Origin: Mycobacterium sp. 1164985.4
GTDB lineage: Bacteria; Actinomycetota; Actinomycetes; Mycobacteriales; Mycobacteriaceae
Length of the DNA stretch: 40,357 bases
Direction: 5' to 3'
NCBI RefSeq assembly: GCF_001668575.1
Contig: NZ_LZMD01000018.1
Coordinates: forward strand, 1-40,357
In this document: one piece after another, positions 18,937 to 26,891 of the stretch
How the letters are laid out: every line of letters begins with the position of its first letter
Numbering within the stretch: the first letter of the stretch is position 1
Made by a program: the position numbers and the translations under genes
The notes under the pieces: generated by a model
Told to the model about the DNA's origin: nothing
What the model saw: only the letters and a program-made list of their open reading frames with translations
The model's database searches: none

Positions 18937-20244
18937 GTGGCCGATAACGCGAAGAGTGGGGAAGGGCAAGCCACCCTTTCCTACCCCGGTGGCACGCTCG
19001 ACCTTGACATCGTTTCCGCCACTGAAGGCTCGGATGGCATCGCGCTGGGTTCACTGCTGGCCAAGTCCGGCTACACGACGTACGACGAGGGCTTCGTCAA
19101 CACCGCGTCGACCAAGAGCGCGATCACCTACATCGACGGTGAGGCCGGCATTCTGCGGTACCGCGGATATCCGATCGAGCAGCTCGCGGAGAAGTCGAAC
19201 TTCATCGAGGTGAGCTACTTGCTCATCTACGGTGAGCTGCCCACCAAGGAGCAGCTGGCGGAGTTCACCACCAAGATCCAGCGGCACACCCTGCTGCACG
19301 AGGATCTCAAGAGGTTCTTCGACGGCTTCCCGGCCAACGCCCACCCGATGCCGGTGCTCTCGAGCGCGGTCAATGCGCTGTCGACGTACTACGAGGACTC
19401 GCTCGACCCCTTCGACGACAACCAGGTCGAGCTGTCGACGATCCGCCTGCTGGCCAAGCTGCCGACCATCGCGGCGTACGCATACAAGAAGTCGGCGGGC
19501 CAGCCGTTCCTGTATCCGGACAACTCGCTGACGCTGGTCGAGAACTTCCTGCGCATGACGTTCGGTTTCCCAGCCGAGCCCTACGAGGTGGACCCGGAGA
19601 TCGTCCGCGCTTTGGACATGCTGTTCATCCTGCACGCCGATCACGAACAGAACTGCTCGACGTCGACGGTGCGGCTGGTCGGCTCGTCGCAGGCGAACCT
19701 GTTCACGTCGATCTCCGGCGGCATCAATGCGCTGTGGGGCCCGCTGCACGGCGGCGCCAACCAGGCGGTGCTGGAGATGCTGGAGAAGATCCGCCAGGCC
19801 GACTTCGACGTCCACGAGTTCATCAAGAAGGTGAAGAACCGCGAGGACGGCGTGAAGCTGATGGGCTTCGGCCACCGGGTCTACAAGAATTACGACCCGC
19901 GCGCCCGCATCGTGAAGGAGCAGGCGGACAAGATCCTCGGCAAGCTCGGCGGTGACGACGAGATGCTGGAGATCGCACGGACTCTCGAGGAAGCCGCCCT
20001 GACCGACGACTTCTTCATCGAGCGCAAGCTCTACCCGAACGTCGACTTCTACACAGGCGTGATCTACCGGGCGATGGGCTTCCCGACGCGCATGTTCACG
20101 GTGCTGTTCGCGCTCGGCCGGCTGCCCGGCTGGATCGCGCACTGGCGGGAGATGCACGACGAGGGCAGCGGCAAGATCGGCCGGCCGCGCCAGATTTACA
20201 CCGGTTACACCGAGCGGGACTACAAGGACGTCAGCAGCCGCTAG
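18937..20244 (+). CDS. gltA2: Citrate synthase GltA2 (main type I enzyme)
   Basis: 435-residue hexameric-type citrate synthase, the main entry of acetyl-CoA into the TCA cycle. Landmarks include GEAGILRYRGYPIEQLAEKS and HADHEQNCSTSTVRLVGSSQ with the first active-site His. SISGGINALWGPLHGGANQAV holds the second. VKLMGFGHRVYKNYDPRARIV and a C-terminal RPRQIYTGYTERDY follow. It starts at GTG 18937 behind AAGGGAACCTC. It is the Rv0896 equivalent; the intermediate genes Rv0890c to Rv0895 are missing here, bringing it close to citA. Confidence 0.96.
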   Translation: MADNAKSGEGQATLSYPGGTLDLDIVSATEGSDGIALGSLLAKSGYTTYDEGFVNTASTKSAITYIDGEAGILRYRGYPIEQLAEKSNFIEVSYLLIYGELPTKEQLAEFTTKIQRHTLLHEDLKRFFDGFPANAHPMPVLSSAVNALSTYYEDSLDPFDDNQVELSTIRLLAKLPTIAAYAYKKSAGQPFLYPDNSLTLVENFLRMTFGFPAEPYEVDPEIVRALDMLFILHADHEQNCSTSTVRLVGSSQANLFTSISGGINALWGPLHGGANQAVLEMLEKIRQADFDVHEFIKKVKNREDGVKLMGFGHRVYKNYDPRARIVKEQADKILGKLGGDDEMLEIARTLEEAALTDDFFIERKLYPNVDFYTGVIYRAMGFPTRMFTVLFALGRLPGWIAHWREMHDEGSGKIGRPRQIYTGYTERDYKDVSSR

Positions 20245-20269
20245 ACCTGTCGGCGCCCCCTTCGCCGAA

Positions 20270-20303
20270 CGTGGGTGACCCGCACGTGCGGCGTAATCCC
20301 ACG
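20270..20303. terminator. Hairpin after gltA2, terminator-like
   Basis: The outer arms CGTGGG (20270-20275) and CCCACG (20298-20303) enclose a perfect palindrome CCGCACGTGCGG (20280-20291). Together they make a two-part stem 26 bases after the gltA2 stop. There is no U-tract, which is common for mycobacterial terminators. It could equally be a small dispersed repeat; folding was not computed. Confidence 0.4.
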
Positions 20304-20345
20304 CTCGACGTCGCATATCTCACTGCTGGCCGGCCTTGCCACCCG

Positions 20346-20369
20346 AACAGTTGTAGTTTCACAATTGTT
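20346..20369. promoter_or_regulatory. Inverted-repeat operator overlapping the MFS promoter
   Basis: AACAGTTGT (20346-20354), a 6-base spacer, then ACAATTGTT (20361-20369) form 9-base inverted arms with one mismatch. Inside lies TAGTTT (20354-20359), which fits the mycobacterial -10 pattern TANNNT, about 12 bases before the GTG start at 20372. A leaderless transcript with an operator across its promoter is therefore likely. The MarR regulator encoded at the end of this operon is the natural candidate to bind it (inference). Confidence 0.6.
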
Positions 20370-20371
20370 GG

Positions 20372-21829
20372 GTGAAGGAATCCGTCGTCCGGTCATCCCC
20401 AGCTTCGCGTGGGCCCAGAGCGGCTCGGCGCAAGGCCATCATCCTGGTGACCTGCTGCCTGAGCCTGCTGATCGTGTCGATGGACGCAACGATCGTCAAC
20501 GTCGCGATTCCGAACATCCGCGCCGACCTGCACGCCACCGGGTCTCAGCTGCAGTGGGTGATCGACATCTACACGCTGGTGTTGGCGTCGTTGCTGCTGC
20601 TGTCGGGTGCGACGGCCGACCGGTTCGGCAGGCGGGGGACCTTTCAGATCGGGCTGGCGGTGTTCGCGGTCGCGTCGCTGCTGTGCAGCCTGGCGCCGAA
20701 CATCGAGACGCTGATCGCCGCGCGCTTCCTGCAGGCGATCGGCGGGTCGATGATGAACCCCGTCGCGATGTCGATCATCACGCAGGTGTTCACCGGTCGG
20801 GTGGAACGGGCTCGAGCCATCGGCATCTGGGGCGGGGTCGTCGGAATCTCGATGGCGGCCGGTCCGATCGTCGGTGGTGCACTCATCGAGTGGATGAACT
20901 GGCGGGCGGTGTTCTGGATCAATCTGCCGATCTGTGCGCTGGCGATTCTGTTGACGGTCATCTTCGTTCCGGCGTCCAAGTCGGCGACGATGCGCGACCT
21001 CGATCCGGTCGGCCAGGCGTTGGGGATGGCGTTCCTCTTCGGGCTCGTGTTCGTGCTCATCGAGGGGCCCGGATTAGGCTGGGATGACGTTCGGACGGTG
21101 GCAGTCTCGGTGGCAGCTGTGGCGACGTTCGTGGGCTTCCTGGCTTTCGAGGCGCGTAGGCGGGACCCGTTCATCGATCTGAGGTTCTTCCGGAGCATCC
21201 CGTTCGCGTCGGCGACGATGATCGCGGTGTGTGCATTCGCGTCGTGGGGTGCTTTCCTATTCATGATGTCGTTGTATCTGCAGGACGAGCGTGGCTTCTC
21301 GGCATTCCATACGGGGTTGATCTACCTGCCGATAGCCGTTGGGGCGCTGGTTTTCTCGCCGCTGTCGGGCCGGATGGTCGGGCGTTTCGGGGCGCGGCCG
21401 TCACTGTTGATCGCCGGGACACTGATCACGGCGGCCACGGTGATGCTCGCCCAGTTGTCGGCGACGACGCCGGTCTGGGAACTGCTGGTGATCTTCGCGG
21501 TCTTCGGTATCGGGTTCTCGATGGTCAATGCGCCGGTGACGAACGCAGCGGTCAGTGGTATGCCGACCGATCGTGCGGGGGCGGCCTCGGCGATCGCGTC
21601 GACCAGCAGGCAGGTCGGCGTGAGTATCGGTGTGGCGCTGTGTGGTTCGGTCGCCGGGGGTGCACTGGTGGCGATGGGGCCGGACTTTGCCGTGGTCACC
21701 CGGCCGCTGTGGTTCATCTGCGCGGCGCTGGGCGTGGCAATCATCGTGCTCGGCTGGTATTCGACGTCGGGGAGGGCGTTGCGGTCGGCCGATCGCCTGG
21801 AACCGTTGGTAACAGCCGATGTCCGGTAA
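20372..21829 (+). CDS. EmrB/QacA-type (DHA2, 14-helix) drug efflux transporter
   Basis: 485-residue proton-driven MFS antiporter of the DHA2 group. Motif C-like and D1-like signatures are present: LDATIVN-type start (SMDATIVNVAIPNI), LQWVIDIYTLVLASLLLLSGATADRFGRRG with the loop 2-3 motif, and RFLQAIGGSMMNP. The hydrophobic pattern supports about 14 helices. Starts at GTG 20372, immediately after an inverted-repeat operator. The stop overlaps the MarR gene start by 11 bases, making a classic efflux pump plus MarR repressor operon. Substrates are unknown; such pumps export lipophilic drugs or metabolites. Confidence 0.9.
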   Translation: MKESVVRSSPASRGPRAARRKAIILVTCCLSLLIVSMDATIVNVAIPNIRADLHATGSQLQWVIDIYTLVLASLLLLSGATADRFGRRGTFQIGLAVFAVASLLCSLAPNIETLIAARFLQAIGGSMMNPVAMSIITQVFTGRVERARAIGIWGGVVGISMAAGPIVGGALIEWMNWRAVFWINLPICALAILLTVIFVPASKSATMRDLDPVGQALGMAFLFGLVFVLIEGPGLGWDDVRTVAVSVAAVATFVGFLAFEARRRDPFIDLRFFRSIPFASATMIAVCAFASWGAFLFMMSLYLQDERGFSAFHTGLIYLPIAVGALVFSPLSGRMVGRFGARPSLLIAGTLITAATVMLAQLSATTPVWELLVIFAVFGIGFSMVNAPVTNAAVSGMPTDRAGAASAIASTSRQVGVSIGVALCGSVAGGALVAMGPDFAVVTRPLWFICAALGVAIIVLGWYSTSGRALRSADRLEPLVTADVR

Positions 21830-22235
21830 GCGAGTGGCCGACGAGGCGTGGCGCACGATGGCTGCGTTCGTCGTCGAGAACCACGACAGATGGAAAAGGG
21901 CGGTCGTCGAACAGTCGGGGCTGCCGTTCAGCAGGGTGCGTATCCTGCGACGCTTGAGCCGGCGGGCGATGACAGTCAAGGAGCTGGCGCATGCGGCGAC
22001 GATCGATGCGCCGGCTGCGACCGTCGCAGTCAACGACCTGGAGGCGCGCGGATTGGTGGTGCGTCAGGTCGATCCGGAAAATCGTCGATGCAAACGAGTT
22101 TCGCTCACCGACGCGGGACGTGCCGTGGTCAGCAACATCGACGCGGTCGACGACCCGGCGCCTGAGGTCATGGCGAATCTGGATGACGGCGAACTCGAGG
22201 CGTTGCGTCACATCATGGCCAAGTTGCGGTCCTAG
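21819..22235 (+). CDS. MarR-family transcriptional regulator
   Basis: 138-residue winged helix-turn-helix regulator. Helices SGLPFSRVRILRRLSRRAMTVKELAHAATIDAPAATVAVNDLEARGLV form the DNA-binding core (about residues 33-80). The wing VDPENRRCKRVSLTDAGRAV follows at about 81-102. It starts at ATG 21819, inside the end of the efflux gene, so expression is coupled. It very likely represses this operon through the inverted repeat at 20346-20369. The stop overlaps the stop of the convergent FAD oxidoreductase by 4 bases. It is not an obvious orthologue of Rv0880. Confidence 0.88.
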   Translation: MSGKRVADEAWRTMAAFVVENHDRWKRAVVEQSGLPFSRVRILRRLSRRAMTVKELAHAATIDAPAATVAVNDLEARGLVVRQVDPENRRCKRVSLTDAGRAVVSNIDAVDDPAPEVMANLDDGELEALRHIMAKLRS

Positions 22236-23800
22236 CGCTCCAGCACCGCCATCGCGGCGTTATGCCCGCCGATGCCCGACACTCCACCGCCACGGTGTGA
22301 TCCCGAGCCGCACAGCAGAATTCGGTCATGCGCGGTCGCCACCCCCCAGCGCTGCGCCGGAGTGTCGAGTGGCTCATCGTCTTCGGCGAACGGCCACGCC
22401 AGCCCGCCGTGAAAGATGTGCCCGCCCGTCATGCCCAACGAGTTCTCGAGATCGACCGTCGTCTTCGTCTCGATGCACAGCCGACCCGCCGAATCCTCCA
22501 TCAGCACGTCCTGAATCGGTTCGGCCAAAACGGAGTTCAATGAGTTGAGCACCGCAGAGGTCAATGTGTCTCGCATCCGATCTGGATCGCCCGTCGCCAC
22601 TAGACGGTGGGGAGTGTGCAGGCCGAACACCGTCAACGTTTGCGCCCCGGCAGCGCGGAGTTCGTCCGAAAGGATCGAGGGGTCGGTCAGCGAGTGGCAG
22701 TAGATCTCGCACGGCAGCGGGTCCGGCACCAGGCCGTGATCCGCTCGGCTGTACGCCTCGTCTAGCTGGCTATATGTCTCGTTGATGTGAAACGTCCCGC
22801 CGAATGCCTGCTCGGGTGTCACGGTATTGTCGCGCAATCGCGGTAACCGCCGAAGCATCAGGTTCACCTTGACCTGTGCCCCCGGCGTCGACCCTGGCGG
22901 TTGTTCACCCAGCAAGCCCGCCAGCACGGCCGGCGTGACATTGGCCAGGACCACGTCGCCGTGGACCGTGTGCTCGCCGCCGTCGCGGTTGAACCGCACC
23001 TCGCCGGTTGGATCGATTGCGTAAACGTCTGCACCGCACGTTATTTCGGCGCCGAAGCCAGTGGCGGCCGCCGCCAGCGCGCCGCTGACGGCACCCATAC
23101 CTCCGATCGGCACGTCCCAGTCGCCCGTCCCGCCGCCCAGCAGGTGGTAGAGAAAACAGACGTTCTGGATCAGCGACGGGTCGTCGAGACGCGCGAACGT
23201 CCCGATCAACGCGTCGGTGGCCATCACGCCACGTACGACGTCGCTGTCGACGGCCGAGGTGATCGCGGGCCCTACCGGGTCGTCGATCATCATTCGCCAC
23301 GCGGCGTCATCACCGACGAGCCGACGAGCTCGAGTGCGCGTCTGGAGCGGCTCCAGCAGTGTCGGCCACAGCCTCTCGACGAGATTGGAACACCGTTGGT
23401 AGAAGTCGGCGAACCGCGCCTCGTCGTCAGCCACGCCGATGGCGTCAAACGTCGACGTCGGCCCGATCAACAATCCGGTGCAGCCGCCGTTCGCGGGGTC
23501 GGGCGTGTACGACGAGTAGCGGCGTCGAAGCAACCGCACCCGCGCGCCGAGGTCGTCGACGATGCGCCGCGGGAGCAGGCTGACGAGATAGGAGTAGCGA
23601 GAGAGCCGGGCGTCGACTCCTTCGAAGGCGTGCGCGGACACGGCGGCCCCGCCCACGTGGTCCAATCGCTCCAGCACCCGCACTCGGCGGCCCGCTTTGG
23701 CGAGATAGGCCGCGGCGACCAGCCCATTGTGTCCGCCGCCGACCACGACGGCGTCATAAGTCGCCGTCGGCGCGGCTCCGGCGCCGTAACCGGAACTCAG
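22232..23800 (-). CDS. FAD-dependent oxidoreductase, phytoene-desaturase-like
   Basis: Flavoprotein of the CrtI/phytoene dehydrogenase-related group, matching Rv0897c. The dinucleotide motif is TYDAVVVGGGHNGLVAAAYLAKAG followed by RVLERLDHVGGAAVS. Further landmarks are VPIGGMGAVSGALAAAA, TFHINETYSQLD, LTVFGLHTPHRL and the C-terminal FAD-contact ILLCGSGSHRGGGVSGIGGHNAA. No ATG, GTG or TTG lies in frame between the preceding gene and the FAD motif. The best start is CTG 23798-23800, overlapping the DUF2630 stop as CTGA and giving 522 residues. GTG 23902 would overlap DUF2630 by over 100 bases. The substrate is unknown. Confidence 0.85.
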   Translation of the reverse strand: MSSGYGAGAAPTATYDAVVVGGGHNGLVAAAYLAKAGRRVRVLERLDHVGGAAVSAHAFEGVDARLSRYSYLVSLLPRRIVDDLGARVRLLRRRYSSYTPDPANGGCTGLLIGPTSTFDAIGVADDEARFADFYQRCSNLVERLWPTLLEPLQTRTRARRLVGDDAAWRMMIDDPVGPAITSAVDSDVVRGVMATDALIGTFARLDDPSLIQNVCFLYHLLGGGTGDWDVPIGGMGAVSGALAAAATGFGAEITCGADVYAIDPTGEVRFNRDGGEHTVHGDVVLANVTPAVLAGLLGEQPPGSTPGAQVKVNLMLRRLPRLRDNTVTPEQAFGGTFHINETYSQLDEAYSRADHGLVPDPLPCEIYCHSLTDPSILSDELRAAGAQTLTVFGLHTPHRLVATGDPDRMRDTLTSAVLNSLNSVLAEPIQDVLMEDSAGRLCIETKTTVDLENSLGMTGGHIFHGGLAWPFAEDDEPLDTPAQRWGVATAHDRILLCGSGSHRGGGVSGIGGHNAAMAVLER

Positions 23801-24057
23801 TTGAGGTAACCCTCGACCTCGTCGGGCGGACGGACTTCGGCTTCCCGCGGATCGCCGCCCGTCTCCCGCTTGGCCCGGCGCTGCCGCAGGAGATCCCAGC
23901 ACTGATCGAGCTGCACCTCGACGGCCTTGAGCCGTTTGTGCTCCTCGGACTCGTCGATCTCGCGGTTCTGAAGCTTCGCCCGAAGTTCTTGCTCCTCCGC
24001 GACCAGCTGGTTCACCTGGTTGAGAATGTCAGTGTCCGAAGTGAAGTCTTTGGTCAC
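23797..24057 (-). CDS. DUF2630 protein, small charged coiled-coil
   Basis: 86-residue, highly charged, probably all-helical protein (DILNQVNQLVAEEQELRAKLQNREIDESEEHKRLKAVEVQLDQCWDLLRQRRAKR-type heptads, residues about 9-65). It matches DUF2630 of Rv0898c. The conserved core EEHKRLKxxExxLDQCWDLLRQRRA is the family signature. It starts at GTG 24055-24057 and is divergent from the FKBP gene with only 30 bases between the starts. It is followed by the FAD oxidoreductase with a 4-base overlap. Function is unknown. Confidence 0.87.
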   Translation of the reverse strand: MTKDFTSDTDILNQVNQLVAEEQELRAKLQNREIDESEEHKRLKAVEVQLDQCWDLLRQRRAKRETGGDPREAEVRPPDEVEGYLN

Positions 24058-24087
24058 CGCACCAGTCTGCCCGACTACCGTGAATGC

Positions 24088-24462
24088 GTGACTTCAAGTT
24101 CAGGGCAGAAGCCCGAAATCGAATTCCCCGACGGCCCTCCGCCCAGCGAGCTGGTGATCACCGATCTGGTCGTCGGTGACGGCGCCGAGGCGGTGCCCGG
24201 CGCCAACGTCGAGGTGCACTATGTCGGCGTGGAGTACGACACCGGCGAGGAATTCGACAGTTCCTGGAACCGGGGTGAGTCGATCGAGTTTCCGTTGCGC
24301 GGCCTCATCCAGGGCTGGCAGGACGGCATCCCAGGAATGAAGGTGGGCGGCCGGCGACAGCTTGTCATCCCGCCGGAACAGGCTTATGGCCCCGCGGGTG
24401 GCGGCCACCGGCTGTCGGGCAAGACGTTGATATTTGTCATCGACCTTCTGGCTACCCGATGA
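24088..24462 (+). CDS. FKBP-type peptidyl-prolyl isomerase
   Basis: 124-residue single-domain FKBP that speeds proline isomerisation during protein folding. Conserved pocket residues are seen in VEVHYVGVEYDTGEEFDSSW (Tyr45, Asp57), SIEFPLRGLIQGWQDGIPGMKVGG (Phe69, Ile74, Trp77) and the AYGPAGGG loop (Tyr100), ending LIFVIDLLATR. There is no signal peptide, so it is cytosolic. It starts at GTG 24088. The 3' end has been tandemly triplicated; the first copy now supplies the TGA stop. In M. tuberculosis the OmpATb block sits about here instead. Confidence 0.92.
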   Translation: MTSSSGQKPEIEFPDGPPPSELVITDLVVGDGAEAVPGANVEVHYVGVEYDTGEEFDSSWNRGESIEFPLRGLIQGWQDGIPGMKVGGRRQLVIPPEQAYGPAGGGHRLSGKTLIFVIDLLATR

Positions 24463-24535
24463 CGTGATTTTTGTCGTCGACCTTCTGCTACCCGATGACG
24501 TGATTTTTGTCATCGACCTTCTGGCTACGCGCTAG
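24428..24535. repeat. 36-37-bp tandem triplication of the FKBP gene 3' end
   Basis: Three copies lie head to tail at 24428-24464, 24465-24500 and 24501-24535. Each begins TGATNTTTGTC and encodes or once encoded IFVIDLLATR. Copy 1 ends ACCCGATGA and closes the present gene. Copy 2 has lost one base. Copy 3 ends ACGCGCTAG, probably the ancestral end and stop codon. The array fills the whole gap up to the convergent prrB stop at 24537. Confidence 0.93.
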
Positions 24536-24536
24536 C

Positions 24537-25880
24537 TCACTGGTGGCCGGGTAGCCGCAGCAGCAAGCGGGCGCCGCCGAGCGGACTCTCTTCCAAAGAG
24601 GCTGTGCCGCCGTGCAATTCGGCTTGCTGCGCGACCAATGCGAGGCCTAGGCCCGAACCCGAGACCGACGCCGTCGATCCGCGGGAGAAGCGCTCGAACA
24701 CGATCGAGCGTTCTTCCTCGGGGATTCCGACTCCGTCGTCGTCGATCGCGATCTCCACTCCCTCTCGCGAACTGGCCGCCGACAGTTGGACGCGCATCGC
24801 GCCGCCGTGCTTCACGGCGTTGGCGATCGCGTTGTCCACGGCCAACCGCAGGCCAGCCGGCAGGCCCACGATGATGATCGTCGGGGCGGGAACGAGCGAT
24901 ACCTCTAAATCGGGATAGACCCGCATCGCGTCGTGCGCGGCACGGTCCAGCAACTCGGTGATGTCGACGGGCACGTGGTCGTCCGCGGTCGACAGTTCGC
25001 CCTGCGCCAGGCGCTCCAGCGCACTGAGGGTGGCCTCGATGCGCGATTGCGTCCGGATCACGTCGTTGACCACCTCTTTACGCTGGTCCTCGGGCAGGTC
25101 AAGGGTGGACAGCACCTCGAGGTTGGTCCGCATCGCGGTCAGCGGCGTGCGCAGTTCGTGGGCGGAGACTGATGCGAAGTCGCGCGCCGACGCCAGCGCG
25201 GCCTTGGTCCGGTCCTGTTCTTTCCAAACGCGTTCGACCAGGCCCTTGACCGCCTCGGCGATCTCGACGGCCTCCGTCGCGCCGCGCACCTCGACGTCGG
25301 GGTCCTCGTCGCCGGCATCGATCTGACGGGTCTGCCGCGCGAGGCTCTTGAGCGGGCGCACAGCGAATGCGGCCAGCACCCATCCGAATACAGACGCGGC
25401 GCCGACGGCGAACACACAGATGATGATGACCCGTCTATGCAGATTGTTGGTGTCGGCGATGGTGGCGTCGTAGGTGGCGCCGACGGCCACCGACATCGGT
25501 CCGGGGTAGTAGGGGATATCGACGGTGCGGACGCGGTAGCGCACGCCGTCGACGTAGGTGTCGGCGTAGCCGGGTGGCAGCTTTGGGAGCACGACGTCGG
25601 AGTTGGACGTCACCTCGGCACCGCGATGCACCGTGATGACGGCGTCCTGGTTGGTCGGCGACTTCGGGATTTCGTCCAACCCGCGGGGGAGGAAGGGGAT
25701 CGCGAAGCCGGCGGCCTCGTCGAGCCGCCGGTCGAGGCGCTCCTTGCGGTCATTGGTGATGCCGACCCAGACCACCGTTCCGACGATCACGACGACGATC
25801 GCGGCGCCGATCGCAGTGGCCAGCGCGACGCGGGTTCGCAGCGATGGAGTTCGGCGGAAGATCCGCGACAGCAGGTTCAT
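24537..25880 (-). CDS. prrB: Sensor histidine kinase PrrB
   Basis: 447-residue membrane kinase of the PrrAB two-component system. It has two membrane segments (about residues 18-41 and 150-174) flanking an extracytoplasmic sensor region. Then come a HAMP-like linker (RPLKSLARQTRQIDAG), the phospho-acceptor His241 in SVSAHELRTPLTAM, and the ATPase domain with NAIANAVKHGG (N box), IDDDGVGIPEEE (G1) and GSGLGLALV (G2). It starts at ATG 25878-25880, 4 bases after prrA, so the two are one operon. It is the Rv0902c equivalent and convergent with the FKBP gene. Confidence 0.96.
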   Translation of the reverse strand: MNLLSRIFRRTPSLRTRVALATAIGAAIVVVIVGTVVWVGITNDRKERLDRRLDEAAGFAIPFLPRGLDEIPKSPTNQDAVITVHRGAEVTSNSDVVLPKLPPGYADTYVDGVRYRVRTVDIPYYPGPMSVAVGATYDATIADTNNLHRRVIIICVFAVGAASVFGWVLAAFAVRPLKSLARQTRQIDAGDEDPDVEVRGATEAVEIAEAVKGLVERVWKEQDRTKAALASARDFASVSAHELRTPLTAMRTNLEVLSTLDLPEDQRKEVVNDVIRTQSRIEATLSALERLAQGELSTADDHVPVDITELLDRAAHDAMRVYPDLEVSLVPAPTIIIVGLPAGLRLAVDNAIANAVKHGGAMRVQLSAASSREGVEIAIDDDGVGIPEEERSIVFERFSRGSTASVSGSGLGLALVAQQAELHGGTASLEESPLGGARLLLRLPGHQ

Positions 25881-25884
25881 CGGC

Positions 25885-26586
25885 TCATTGCATTCGGAGC
25901 ACGAACCCCACTCCGCGGACCGTGTGCAGGAGTCGGGGAGCGCCGCCGGCCTCGAGCTTGCGGCGCAGGTAGCCGATGAAGACGTCGACGACATTGGTGT
26001 CGGCAGCGAAGTCGTAACCCCAGACGAGTTCGAGCAGCTGAGCGCGGGACAGCACGGCCGTCTTGTGCTCGGCCAACACCGCGAGCAGATCGAACTCGCG
26101 CTTGGTCAGGTCGACGTCGACGCCGTTGACACGGGCGCGACGGCCCGGGATGTCCACTTCGAGCGGGCCGACCTGGATGGTCTCCGAGGAGAAGGTTGCG
26201 GTGGAGCCGCGCCGACGCAGCAGCGCCTTGACGCGGGCCACCAGTTCGGCGAGGACGAAGGGTTTAACCAGGTAGTCGTCGGCGCCGGCTTCCAGACCCG
26301 CGACGCGGTCGTCGACGGAACTGCGTGCGGACAGCACGCAAACTGGCACGTCGTTGTCCATCGCGCGCAGCGCGGTCACCACGCTGACGCCGTCGAGAAC
26401 GGGCATGTTGATGTCGAGGACGATCGCGTCCGGGCGAGTCTCGGTTGCGCTGCGCAGCGCCTCGGCGCCGTCCACCGCGGTGGCCACGTCGAAGCCTGAT
26501 AACCGTAGGCCCCGCTCGAGCGAGGCGAGTACGTCAGGGTCGTCGTCGACTACGAGAACCCGAGGTGAGGCTCCGCCACTTTCCAT
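25885..26586 (-). CDS. prrA: Response regulator PrrA (OmpR family)
   Basis: 233-residue DNA-binding response regulator, essentially the Rv0903c sequence. The receiver domain (about 8-122) has acidic residues DDD14-16, phospho-acceptor Asp58 in [11 protein letters not shown] and the Lys in DDYLVKPF. The OmpR-type winged helix domain has [25 protein letters not shown] and [10 protein letters not shown], ending [16 protein letters not shown]. The start is ATG 26584-26586. The frame is open 70 codons further up, but that stretch shows no family similarity. In mycobacteria this system controls respiration, nitrogen and growth genes. Confidence 0.97.
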   Translation of the reverse strand: MESGGASPRVLVVDDDPDVLASLERGLRLSGFDVATAVDGAEALRSATETRPDAIVLDINMPVLDGVSVVTALRAMDNDVPVCVLSARSSVDDRVAGLEAGADDYLVKPFVLAELVARVKALLRRRGSTATFSSETIQVGPLEVDIPGRRARVNGVDVDLTKREFDLLAVLAEHKTAVLSRAQLLELVWGYDFAADTNVVDVFIGYLRRKLEAGGAPRLLHTVRGVGFVLRMQ

Positions 26587-26891
26587 AGAGCCAATATTGC
26601 CTGAAGGACGGCTGCTTTCGCGGGAAGCCGTGCGATCAAGGGTGCGTCGCGAATCGAGTCCGAAACCGGTCTCGATTTCCCTAGCGGTATCGGCGACGAA
26701 GGGCTGAAAAACGAGCTCACGATCGGTCAGCTTCACGGTGATCCACTTCAGACGCTCCGTGTGTCCGCCGCCGTAAAGAAGTTTGCGGAGCGGCACTTGA
26801 GCTTTTGCTGGGTCGTAGGGTGGGCGACCGCTGGCTCCGAATGCGTGGTCGTCACCTCCGCAGCAATGTGGTCCTATATAAGGGGCAGTCT
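26587..26891. other. Intergenic region upstream of prrA
   Basis: About 305 bases lie between prrA and the end of the upstream leftward gene. It is less GC-rich than its surroundings and contains CCTATATAAGG (around 26871-26881) within an AT-rich patch. It must hold the prrAB promoter, but no convincing -35/-10 pair or hairpin was identified by eye. The open in-frame extension of prrA through it is judged non-coding. Confidence 0.5.

Noticed and set aside
20270..20303. Hairpin after gltA2 as a mobile repeat unit
   Set aside because: Only one copy was seen in this window, so it is listed as terminator-like instead.
19051..20316. 421-codon minus-strand frame opposite gltA2
   Set aside because: Shadow of the strongly biased codon pattern of gltA2; composition is unlike a protein.
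22901..23809. 302-codon plus-strand frame opposite the FAD oxidoreductase
   Set aside because: Antisense shadow without motifs.
26587..26796. 70-codon in-frame extension of PrrA
   Set aside because: No similarity to response regulators, weak start context; the short form matches known PrrA length.
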